Below, piece by piece: positions 12,381 through 21,756 of a stretch of 64,000 bases of DNA (positions are counted from its first letter, which is position 1; each line of letters begins with the position of its first letter). The notes under the pieces were generated by a model that worked only from the letters and a program-made list of their open reading frames with translations, searched no databases and was not told where the DNA came from. The stretch lies in the NCBI GenBank assembly GCA_023374025.1, contig SIJG01000036.1, positions 1,081,815-1,145,814 of the forward strand. The letters run 5' to 3'. A program made the position numbers and the translations under genes. The stretch is from Heterodera schachtii (lineage: Eukaryota > Nematoda > Chromadorea > Rhabditida > Heteroderidae).

Positions 12381-12810
12381 GGTTCTAGTCGGTTTTATGC
12401 GTCCCATGACAGATTATGCGTCCCATGAATGACCATCCCCAGTTTCTTAGGCCATAACTTTTTTCTTACTTCAGTCAATACCTATCTTCTTGGTATTAAA
12501 CTAAAGCTTAAGGCCTATAGAAGCTTTTGTATAACTTTATTTTTAGCTAAAGGCAATAGACAAAAAATTATACTCGGAAAAGAATTTCGTATTTTTTCAT
12601 TGGAATTTCTTTTTTAATGCCATTATTTCCTCTTTTCTTGCATTTATAAAATCTCGAGACTTTTATCTTTCGCTTGGTACCAAGAATATTGGTAATGACG
12701 AAGTAAGAAAAAAGTTATGGCCTAAGAAACTGGGTATGGTCATTCATGGGACGCATAATCTGCCATGGGACATATAATATGAAATGGGACGCATAAAACT
12801 GACTAGAACC
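12381..12810. mobile_element. MITE with 8-base target duplication
   Basis: Inverted ends start GGTTCTAGTC(A/G)GTTTTATGCG and are repeated inside as further GGGACGCATAA phrases. The element is flanked by AAAATAAA on both sides (12373-12380 and 12811-12818). The 8-base duplication fits the hAT class. It has no coding capacity. It lies between AT-hook copies 1 and 2. Confidence 0.8.
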
Positions 12811-13174
12811 AAAATAAATAGGTACCTAATTCCCGTCAGTTTATTTTATAATTTTCTTCTTAATTGATTCATCAAATCTCTCCTAGCAGCGATTGAAACA
12901 ACAGAATAGATGTTATTAGTACATTCACAATACACGGATAGCACATATTTCACACATTAGTAACACATCACATGATGATGGCATTTTGGGTGAAAATTAT
13001 ACAATACAAATCAGATGGGTTTGACGGGGGATCAATTCATGGCACAATATCCGTGATTTAATTAGTAGCCTCTGCATAAATCCTCATCCATTTCGTTTGC
13101 CATTTTTCTCCATGCCGTTGTTGTTATTGTTGTTGTTGTACCATTTCTCATCCGACCACGCGTCACGTCATTCA

Positions 13175-13889
13175 TCAGTCACTGTCGCTGCTTGAGGGGC
13201 TTCTGGTCGCATTCCCTTGTGCCGTATTGTTGTTGGCATCCGTCGCCGCCGTCAATCCCTCGCGAGTCGTATTGTTGGTGGCATTCGTCGTCGCCGCCTT
13301 CAATCCCTCGAGTGCCGCGATGTTGGCATTCAATGCCGTCGTCAATTCCGCGCGCGCCGCGGCGTTGGCATCCAATGCCGTCGTCAATTCCGCGCGTGCC
13401 TCCGCGTTCGTTACTGCAAGACCTTGAAAAATAGGACCAAAATTATTTGTTGCTTCAACAAATGCAAAAAAAGGTATTACGTTCAAGCGCCACCATGACT
13501 TCCCTCTGCTCGGCCTCGGTCATCGGGGCATCCTGCCGCGTACGCGCAGCACTCCGTCCACGCTGTGGCTTTCTCGGACGTCCTCGCACACGCTTCTTGG
13601 CCGACTTGGACCGCTTCGTTGGCGTCGCTTTGCGCGCCACAATCCGGCGACGTCGGCGAGACGCTTTCCTGACGGACCGCGAACGACCCGTTGCCCTGTT
13701 GCTCGTTGTCCTTCGGCTCGCAGAACGACGACCCGTATGTGTTGAACGGCTCCGACTACGGCCAGCAGCAGCAGCAGTTGAAGTCGTACGACGAGTTCGC
13801 TGAACGGGGAGAGGAGGAGGAAATTAATTGTGTCGGAAAAAGCGCATGAAAATGGAGGGGAAAGGGATCACCGATCTTGAAGAAGTCAT
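13175..13889 (-). CDS. Secretion-less AT-hook, Arg-rich nuclear-type protein, copy 2 (intact)
   Basis: Exons 13889-13872, 13799-13481 and 13422-13175 join with matching phases to give 194 residues. Intron 1 is 72 bases and ends CCCGTTCAG; intron 2 is 58 bases. Residues 7-95 are highly basic with RS and RR repeats, and contain an AT hook (VRGRPRKPQRG, core R78-G79-R80-P81). Next comes a short helix (MTEAEQREVMVALER). The C-terminal 80 residues are Ala/Thr/Asn-rich near-repeats (ARAELTTALDANA) ending SSSDSD. AT hooks bind the minor groove of AT-rich DNA, and a basic Ser/Arg body recalls protamine or linker-histone tails. A chromatin role is inference. GC content is far above the surroundings. 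Confidence 0.72.
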
Positions 13890-14045
13890 CTCTCGTCGAT
13901 GAGGGGGGAAGAAGCTGTTGACGAATTGGTATTGTGTTGTGGTGTAGCAACAGAGAGAGGGGGAAAATGTGTAAGCACTAAAATTTATTGAACAAACTTG
14001 TATTAATTGGAATTGCAATTTTCTATGAAAAATTTAAGGGGAGGC

Positions 14046-14062
14046 GGGGGGGGGGGGGGGGG
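14046..14062. repeat. Poly-G tract
   Basis: An unbroken run of about 17 G lies upstream of AT-hook copy 2. It is a possible slippage or assembly weak point. Confidence 0.8.
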
Positions 14063-14099
14063 ACCTGTCATTTTAGGTGAGAGTTGCACCCAAAAATAA

Positions 14100-15110
14100 G
14101 CGGAAATTTATGCATGGAAAAGACCCAAAATCAGTTTTGCTGGAAACCTGAATACAGACACACTTTTAGGTTAGATGTACATACAAAATAGAATAGGAAA
14201 AGAAAAAACCGGAATTATGCAATAATTTAACTTTTTTGGTCAACGCCTTTGCTCTTTCAAAAACTCTAAGTTAAATTGTAAAAACAAAAAGGACAAAAGC
14301 TCGAAAATGGACAGAAGAGAAAAGTGAATTTCGAATGAATTCGAACTAAAAAAATGGAAAAGATATACCTAAATTTGTCCTATTTATACTTTTTGTAAAC
14401 GACTGACAAATTTATGAAATTTTCTGCGTATTTAAGCAGTGAATTCCACACCAAAATCATGCATTCACTCCCATTGTTTCCCCATCGGTCGAATCTTTTA
14501 CAATAAAATACATTAATTTGGGCATAAGTGCCTAATTTTCTTCTTAATTGATTCATCAAATTTCTCCTGACAGCGATTAAATCAATGAAACAACAGAATA
14601 TTTACAAAAAAAAAGGACAAAAGGTCGAAATTGTACAGAAGAGAAAAGTGAATTCGAATGAATTCGAACAAAAAAAAAATGGAAAAGAAAAGTTAAAATT
14701 CGGCAGTTTATATTTTTTGAAAATGACTGACAAATTAATGAAATTTTCTGCGTATTTTTCTTTAATTTGGGGATAAGTGCCGATTTTACTTACTAATTGA
14801 ATCATCAAATCTCTCCTAAAAGCGATTGAATCAACGAAACAATAGAATACATTATATTAGTACATTCACATTATACAGGATGGCACATATTTAGGCATTT
14901 GTAACAACATCATGATGATGGCATTTTGCGTGAAATTATATACATACAAATCGGATGGATTTGACGGGGGATCAATTTCATGAATCATGATACAACACAT
15001 AAAGGGTAGCCACACTCTCTGTTGATGGGCACAATTATCCATGCTTTTTAATTAGTATCCTCTGCATAAATTCGCGTCCATTCCGATCGCCTCTTTTCTC
15101 CATGCCGTTG
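14100..15110. other. Duplicated downstream and upstream flanks of the AT-hook unit
   Basis: This stretch without a gene repeats the flanks of the other copies. The phrases CATTGTTTCCCC(A/G)TCGGTCGAA (also near 12337) and TTAATTGATTCATCAAAT (also near 12850) show that whole units of roughly 2-2.8 kb were duplicated in tandem. No other coding signal is seen. Confidence 0.5.
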
Positions 15111-15133
15111 TTGTAGTTGTACCACGCGTCACG

Positions 15134-15552
15134 TCATTCTGAGAGGCTTGAGGAGCTGCTGCTGGCCGAATTCCCATGGCGAGTCGTTCTGTTGTTGGCA
15201 TTCGTCGTCGTCGTCACTTCCGCGCCGCCCAACGGTCTGTTCGTCGCTGAAAAACATGACATTAATTATCTCTGTTGCTACAACAAAAATGCCAAAAAAC
15301 ATCATCATGTTACGTTCATTCGTCGCCGTGCCCGCCATGAAGATTTCTCTCAGCTCGGCTTCCGTCATTTGGCCACGACCGGGCACATCCAACACTCCTT
15401 GCGTGATGGTAATTCTCCGCTGCGCACGCGCACTCCGTCCACGCTGCGGCTTTCTCGGACGTCCACGTCCACGCTTCTTGGCCGACTTGGGCCGCTTCTT
15501 TGGCGTTGCTCTGCGCGACACAATCCGGCGAGGTCGGCGAGACGCTTTCCTG
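15134..15552 (-). CDS. AT-hook / Arg-rich protein, copy 3 (partial at gap)
   Basis: Exon 3 is 15246-15134 and the available end of exon 2 is 15552-15314. The 5' part lies in the N run. The same intron in the same phase is conserved, with donor GTAACA and acceptor TTTTTCAG. The AT hook is the cleanest of the three (RGRGRPRKPQRG). The C-terminus follows copy 1 (Asn/Thr-rich, then a Ser run) but ends SLSE rather than SDSD. No break is visible in the part present. Confidence 0.62.
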
Positions 15553-15746
15553 NNNNNNNNNNNNNNNNNNNNNNNNNNNNNNNNNNNNNNNNNNNNNNNN
15601 NNNNNNNNNNNNNNNNNNNNNNNNNNNNNNNNNNNNNNNNNNNNNNNNNNNNNNNNNNNNNNNNNNNNNNNNNNNNNNNNNNNNNNNNNNNNNNNNNNNN
15701 NNNNNNNNNNNNNNNNNNNNNNNNNNNNNNNNNNNNNNNNNNNNNN
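15553..15746. other. Assembly gap
   Basis: This is a run of 194 N. It removes the 5' part of AT-hook copy 3 and whatever joins it to the AT-rich DNA beyond. The true gap size is unknown. Confidence 1.
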
Positions 15747-15979
15747 GATCAAATATCTTGCGAAAATGATTGTTCAATATAAATAAATATAATTTTTTAT
15801 AGAATCTTAACTTTATAGTTACTTTATATTTCAATTAATTGACCATCTTGAGAAACTATCTTTTAATTCTTTTAAAAATGATTGTTTCATAATTTTTTTA
15901 TTCAGATTTTTAGCAACTTAAATTAATTTTCACATGATTTAAATAAATCTGGGTGTTTTAAAAATGAATTTGCTTATGG

Positions 15980-16082
15980 ATTAGTTACTGACGGATTGCC
16001 CACTGACGGATTGTCCCCTTACTGACGGATTGTCCACTGATGGAATGACCACTGACGGATTATCCACTGACGGATTGTCCGG
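15980..16082. repeat. Minisatellite, about 15-17 base unit
   Basis: Six to seven copies of ACTGACGGATTGTCC or close variants occur head to tail. Some units carry small insertions. No coding role is seen. Confidence 0.8.
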
Positions 16083-16089
16083 GAGCACT

Positions 16090-17330
16090 TATAAAGACCT
16101 AATTAATGAATAATTGTTGAGAAAGCAAAATATTCTCATAATTGAATATGTAAGAATAAAAAAAAAAATTAATCTGTGCTGCGAGTTTGGCATGTCGAAA
16201 CGACAGTCGATAGTTTTCAATTTCTTATCGATGAATAATTTTAATTGCATTAACAATTAATATAAGAACTTACATTGAAAAATTATTTTATGAAAAAAAT
16301 AAAGCAAAATTATTAAAAACAATAATTAAAGTGATAAAATAAAAATACAATTCAGACAAAGATTATTTGTTTTCTTTTTAACTAAAGAGATATATTGTTT
16401 TAAATAAAACGATTGTAAAACTAAATTGTCTATCATACTAGTAAAGTATAAAAATTAATTTCTATAATTGCAATATTCTAATAAAAGTAATATTTATATT
16501 ATTTAAAAAATAATAAAACACTAAATATGAGTAACGAAAATGTTTGTCCATCAATAAATGCACAATATTTTGTAATGAAGAAAAATAAGGAAAAAAAAAC
16601 TAATTGCTTATAAATTAATCATAAATATTTCAATAATGGAAACTAAGAAATACATCAATTAATCTTGGTAGTCAAATAAAAAAAATATCGGGTCACCATC
16701 GAATAATAAATAAGTTAACTTTATATACAAAAAATATAAATACTAAAAAATTTAAGTGTTTTACACAAATAATAATTGAGCAAAAATATATTTCAGAAAT
16801 CTTTTGTGCTCAAATTTTTTGACTTAATTGGCCGGTCTAATAGCAATTGACAAAAACTTTAAATTCCAAAAAACATAATAAATATTATTTAAATACATTG
16901 TGAATTTAACTAACCTAAGAATTAAATATAAATAAATATACACAAAAAACTTAGAATTAAAGAATATTTTATGATATTTAATATTATTTAAATTTAAATA
17001 TTCAAAATGTAAATACAATTTTTTTAAATATCACACGTGTTGTCAATTCAAAATAAAAATACTTTTAAATTAATTTATTAAATTATGAACTTATTCAAAT
17101 ATTTGATCGACTCGTTTATACTGACTAAAATTCATAATTTAATTTATAATATTTTTGTTAAAATATAAATTTTTAATATAATTTTTATTTTTTACAAAGC
17201 ACCAAATTATTTTATTTATTAAATTCAAAAATTTTGTCGATTAATGAAATGGCAAAAGGCAAATATTAAAAGGATAAATAAATACGAAGAGAATTATAAC
17301 ATTTAAAATTTTATCATTTGTAAAGCATTT
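16090..17330. other. AT-rich stretch without genes
   Basis: I see no supportable exon, RNA gene or element here. Open frames are short and rich in Tyr, Asn, Ile and Lys as expected of AT-rich noncoding DNA. Confidence 0.6.
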
Positions 17331-17337
17331 TTAGTTT

Positions 17338-17726
17338 TTTTTTCGCCTACGGTCATATTCACGTATTTCTATTCTTTTTTCTTGTGACATTTTCTCCCGT
17401 GATAATTGTTTTCGAATGGTTTGTCCTCGTTCGTTATTTTCGGTAGACCAAATATATGAGTCATTAAAAAAGTTACTCGACACACTGTCCAAATCAACAA
17501 TTTCAACATTAAATCTTTCTTTCTTTTATATTTTCTTTCAGTTTTATTCAATTCATCATTTTTACTGATTTTGTCATGACCGCTTTTTTAGGGAGCTTGG
17601 AACCCTTTCATTCAATTCACCGCTTTTATCGGGAGCTTCGAACCCGTCAATCATTTGCTGAGAATTTGAGGAAGTTGTAGGCGGTGCATTATCAATTGGA
17701 AAAATTTGTTTTTTTCGCACCATTTT
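17338..17726 (-). pseudogene. Broken gene for a charged protein
   Basis: On the minus strand a start at 17726 (MVRKKQIFPIDNAPP) opens a frame of about 49 codons ending LKKRS and a stop. The next frame continues as KISKNDELNKTERKYKRKK. A third carries VEIVDLDSVSSNFF and the highly charged EKMSQEKRIEIREYDRRRKK. The three pieces read as one protein broken by two frameshifts, with no good introns to explain them. Family unknown; the tail looks like a basic coiled coil. Confidence 0.4.
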
Positions 17727-18941
17727 AATCTAAAACAGCAGTCAACAATTACAAAAACATCACAAACTAATATTTTTTATGAATACATCTTAAATTTTTT
17801 TTCTAAATTTTGCACAAATTATAATCAAAAACTGAAGTTAAAATTACAAAACACATAATAAATTTGATTTTGGTATGAAAAAATTAAAAAATTTCTTAAG
17901 CAATTTATTAGAAATGGAGATTAGCAAAAACTAAAAGGCCTCATTCTCTGTTCCTGATCACGAATTGAAATTATAAGAGTTAAATATTGTAATTAATAAA
18001 TATGTGATATGTTTTCAAAAAATATGTATGTATTCAACAATATTAAAATAAGAATGTTCTTCCTCCTTCTCGAAAACAGCTAAAAAATATAAGTGGTATA
18101 TAGCAATCATTTTGTTAAAATAACGAAATTCTCTTATGAAAGATTGTTTACTTCATACCGCTACTGCTGTGATGTTTTTATTTTGAAATTGTCATGTTTT
18201 TTGACCTATTTTCAAATCGAAAAATTTTGTGAGGGAATGACACGACTCAAATAGTATATTTAGAATTTGAGCTTCCTTAAATGAATGAATAAATAAATGG
18301 TCAATGCGATCGCAAACTGAATAGTGAGTGAGTGATCAGTTTTGGATGAACATAGACAAGCAATTAGTCAATTTGTGCTGGGATAAAAAAATTGTAAAAA
18401 ATTTTAAAAATTATTTTATTTTTAAAAAATTTTGATGAATGAAATATTTTTTTATTTTAAAAATATTTACGTCAAAATTGGAAAAAGAAAAAATATAATT
18501 TTAGTAAATCATTTTATCCAAAATTATTCATTTTCGATTTTGTGTATTTATGTAATTAAATTGTTAATTTAAATTAATCAAACTGTAAATTTTTTTTACA
18601 CCATAAAATTAAATTATAATCGGATATCATTTGAAAGGATAAAAAATAATAATATTGGACAAAAACCGTGGAGTTTTGTTTTTTCGAAATTTATGGCGTG
18701 GGAAAAAGTGCCAAACCCATTTTGGCGTAATGTACAAACCAAACAATTTGAATTTTTAAATATGTCCTTCTTTTTCACGTTTGTCCTGGGCATACGAATT
18801 TATTATCGTTTTTTGTTATTGTAAATTAAAATCGATGCAAAGTAATAATCTCATTTTATTCATTTAATAAATAATTTATAAAGCTAAAAATATTATAAAT
18901 TTCCAATGAATAAAATAGCTAGTAATTATTACCAATTAAAA

Positions 18942-19616
18942 ATGAAATTTTGTCTATTAGCAATTTTATTTTTAATCACTTTAATTGACCAAATCGGAAC
19001 AGAAAAGAAAAAGATGGAACAAAAGTCATTTGGCGAAATATTTGGAGAAAAAAGGGAAGAAAAAGAAGAAAATTTGGAAGAAAAAAGAGAAATAATTGGA
19101 AAATATTATAAAACAAAAGAGAAAATAAAGGAAAAAGGAAGAAAATATTCAAGAAAAGAATGGGGAAAATTTGAAAGAAAAATATCAAAAAAATTGGGGA
19201 CAAATCGCAAATATATTTATGAATGGATTAAAAAATTAGGACTTAATAAACAAATACAAAAAAGCTATAAATCAAAAACTGATAAAGAAAAAATCGAAAA
19301 TTTGCAAAAATTTATTGAAATGAAAAATGAATATAAAGAAAAAAGAAAATATTCAAGAAAAGGATGGAAACAAAATTATGCCGAAATTTCGAAGAAAATT
19401 GGAGTTAGTCGTACTGTTATTGAAAGATGGAAGAAACAATTTGGAATTAACTGCAAAGAAATAACGGAGGATAAGAAAATGGAAAAAATGAAAATTTATT
19501 GGGAAATAAAAACGGAAAATCTAAAAATAAGTGACAAAAAAATTGTAAAAACATTGAAAATTAGTAAAAACAACATTTTAGGATGGAAAAAACAATTTGG
19601 GGAAGAATTATTCTAA
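18942..19616 (+). CDS. Secreted triple helix-turn-helix-like protein, copy A
   Basis: A single-exon gene of 224 residues is read from the ATG at 18942. An upstream in-frame ATG at 18906 would place 12 residues before the signal peptide, so I prefer 18942. Residues 1-20 are a signal peptide (MKFCLLAILFLITLIDQIGT). After a charged linker there are three related units (about 51-102, 115-170, 180-222). Each has a helix, then a (I)xKK(L/I)G(T/V)(N/S)R turn, and then a recognition-like helix ending W(I/K)KK(L/Q)xG. This is the layout of transposase or homeodomain-like helix-turn-helix DNA-binding units, but no transposase catalytic domain follows. Paralogues are at 43500-42808 and 61443-60745. The protein is about one third Lys plus Glu. 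Secretion combined with DNA-binding-like units suggests an exported, possibly nuclear-acting effector; this is inference. Confidence 0.75.
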   Translation: MKFCLLAILFLITLIDQIGTEKKKMEQKSFGEIFGEKREEKEENLEEKREIIGKYYKTKEKIKEKGRKYSRKEWGKFERKISKKLGTNRKYIYEWIKKLGLNKQIQKSYKSKTDKEKIENLQKFIEMKNEYKEKRKYSRKGWKQNYAEISKKIGVSRTVIERWKKQFGINCKEITEDKKMEKMKIYWEIKTENLKISDKKIVKTLKISKNNILGWKKQFGEELF

Positions 19617-19933
19617 GAAAAATAAAGAATTTTTTCCTGCAATTTCTCCTTCATTTTTTTTCCATGCATTTTTTTGAATATTTTCTTTCTTTTTGCTTTA
19701 TTTTATCTTTTTAAAATAGATCAGGCGCGAAGAAAATGGAGCGAACATGTCGGGGAGCAACACCTTCGTCGGGGAGGAAATTTTCATAAAAAGTCTAAAA
19801 AAACAAAAAGAAAAAGTCCAGAACAAAAAAAGTCTTAAAAACTCATTTAAAGATACTTCCATCTTATTTCATGTGCAATTCACGTCTTTCATAATTCCCC
19901 TAGACATGTCGGGGCTTAACCCTAGTTTGAATC

Positions 19934-21142
19934 ATGGCAATGTGCAGGCACCGATTTTGGGAACGAATTTGGACCGAGGTGCTGATCAGCGTCACCCACA
20001 GCCGGGACGATATTTTTGTTAAAATATATATTTTTAATTGGAAGGAAGCCGAAGAAGCGAAAGAAAAGACACAAAAGGAAGCGGAAGAAGCGAAAGAAAA
20101 AGCACAGAAAGAAGCGAAAGAAAAGACGCAAAAGGAAGCCGAAGAAGCAAAGGCGCAGAAGGAAAGGGAAGAGAAAGCCAAAAAGAAGACGGAAGGGGAA
20201 GAAAATGACACAATAATCGCCAGGGGGATAAAGAAAAGGCGCTTAACGGAAGCAGAAAAGGAAGAGCGAAGCCAGAAGGATGCCGAGGAAAAAGCGCGCC
20301 GAGAGATCACGGACATTGTAAAAGAAGTCGAAGAGGAAGCCAAGCAAAGGCAAATTCAAAACAAAATCGAGGAATTGGCGGCAAAATTGGTGGGGAAAAC
20401 CAGAGAGCAAATGGGAGAAGAGGAGGCGAAGGAATTGGAAAAGGAGCGGAAGCGCTTTGAGAATCCCCCGGAGCCACCAAGAGAGCGCATGCCTTTCTAT
20501 TCAAGTACCGTGGCGCGCTTTGAATGCCAAAGCGAATTGGCAGCAGCGAAACCGAGGGGCAGAGAAAGGAACTTGGGAATGAGCGGGAAGCGCATGCTCA
20601 CAAGCGTGCTCAAATCTGCCGTCGGGACAGTGAATGACCGTCCCTGTATCCCTCCCGAGGGATTAAATCGCGACATACTCAAAAGAAGACCGACTCCCGC
20701 ACCAGTGCCACAGTTCACGACACGCAGCGCGGAGAGGAGCCCCGTGAGGAAGACCTACGCGCCGTTTCGGAAAGGGATGCCACTGCAACGCGCGGAGGAA
20801 GCAATCTACAAAATCCGCAAGTCACTGCTCGAGAGGCCGCGGACGCGCTTTCAGAGCTCGCCGACGAACTGTTCCCGCACGGAGAAGCGCGAGAGAAAGA
20901 GGAAGAAAAAAAGGAGGACAAAGAGGCGCAGTGGGGAGGACCGGGCCCCTCTCATTCTTTTATGTAAAATGCCTAAGGCAATCTTTAAAAAAAAAAAAAA
21001 AAAAAAAAATAATAATACACAAAAATATTTAATCAAAAAAAAAAAAAAAAAAAAATACAAAATACAAAATACAAAATACAAAACAAATACAAAAATACAA
21101 AATTGCCTTAAGCTAAATCCCGAATATTTTCAAAATATTTAA
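19934..21142 (+). CDS. Lys/Glu-rich coiled-coil frame, gag-like or retrocopy, uncertain
   Basis: The convincing part starts near 20040, after a possible acceptor, with several copies of EAEEAKEK(T/A)QK. It then runs through a long charged helix (EELAAKLVGKTREQMGEEEA) to a Pro/Arg-rich region. From about 20640 to 20966 a second frame is also open and has better composition (ADALSELADELFPHGEAREK, ending PGPSHSFM), so a frameshift or frame change is likely. An in-frame start (MSGLNPSLNHG) lies just upstream at 19905. Two A-tracts follow at once. GC content is much higher than around it. It could be a retroelement gag or a processed gene copy; no catalytic motif is seen. Confidence 0.4.
   Translation: MAMCRHRFWERIWTEVLISVTHSRDDIFVKIYIFNWKEAEEAKEKTQKEAEEAKEKAQKEAKEKTQKEAEEAKAQKEREEKAKKKTEGEENDTIIARGIKKRRLTEAEKEERSQKDAEEKARREITDIVKEVEEEAKQRQIQNKIEELAAKLVGKTREQMGEEEAKELEKERKRFENPPEPPRERMPFYSSTVARFECQSELAAAKPRGRERNLGMSGKRMLTSVLKSAVGTVNDRPCIPPEGLNRDILKRRPTPAPVPQFTTRSAERSPVRKTYAPFRKGMPLQRAEEAIYKIRKSLLERPRTRFQSSPTNCSRTEKRERKRKKKRRTKRRSGEDRAPLILLCKMPKAIFKKKKKKKNNNTQKYLIKKKKKKKYKIQNTKYKTNTKIQNCLKLNPEYFQNI
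20985..21100. repeat. Two poly-A tracts and an ATACAAA microsatellite
   Basis: Runs of 20 or more A near 20988 and 21032 are followed by AAATACA repeats. They could be the remains of a poly-A tail of a retroposed copy. Confidence 0.75.
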
Positions 21143-21179
21143 ATATCTTCCTTTGTAATTGACCGCCTAATCGCTTGCC

Positions 21180-21330
21180 TTTGTTCGCCCCTCTCGCACT
21201 AATCTCTCACTGCCCCGCCCATCTCTCTCTCTCTCTTCATCTCCATATTTCTCTCTCTCCTCCATTCATTCTCGAAAATCATTCTCAAATTTTCTCGTCA
21301 TCCCCATTTCTCAACCCACCTACAACACCA
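21180..21330. repeat. Pyrimidine-rich tract
   Basis: CT-rich sequence with TCTCTCTCTC blocks. It is followed by a short reading frame from 21370 (MSSANANVNANASFE) that the retrotransposon interrupts. Confidence 0.6.
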
Positions 21331-21426
21331 TCATCTGCAACCAGAACTTCCGCACAACCGCACACCAAAATGTCGAGTGCCAATGCCAATGTCAATGCAA
21401 ACGCCAGCTTCGAGACACATGACGAC

Positions 21427-21669
21427 CGTCGTAAGGAATAGAATAGTCCAATGGGAAAGGGGAATTATATCCCAAATCCAAAACCAAAGTCGCCGTCTCT
21501 TTTCACTGCTTTCTTTACTTCCAAAATATGAAAACACAGCACACAGCAATCAATTACAAAATTTGGAGTTGAACATATATCACACACCAAACAAAAAAAT
21601 ATATAAAACAAAGGGTCACATAAATTAAACAAAACGCCAAAATAATTCAAAATCAACAATGATAAGACA
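21427..21669 (-). repeat. 3' LTR of the gag-only element
   Basis: This is the 243-base repeat at the 3' end of the element when read on the minus strand. It differs from the other LTR by about one base near 21600. Confidence 0.9.
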
Positions 21670-21756
21670 TCCCCGCCTTCTACAAAGCGATGTCCTCAGC
21701 GCTTAAATCCATCGGCAGGGCATTCGGCTTCCAAAAGGGGTAGTAAGGGTGGGCAT

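Noticed and set aside
13192..13803. Plus-strand frames rich in Arg and Ser
   Set aside because: Antisense to AT-hook copy 2, whose spliced minus-strand frame is complete.
15117..15834. Frames of 170-220 codons across the N run
   Set aside because: They are open only because the gap has no stops. The real coding part is minus-strand exon 2 and exon 3 of AT-hook copy 3.
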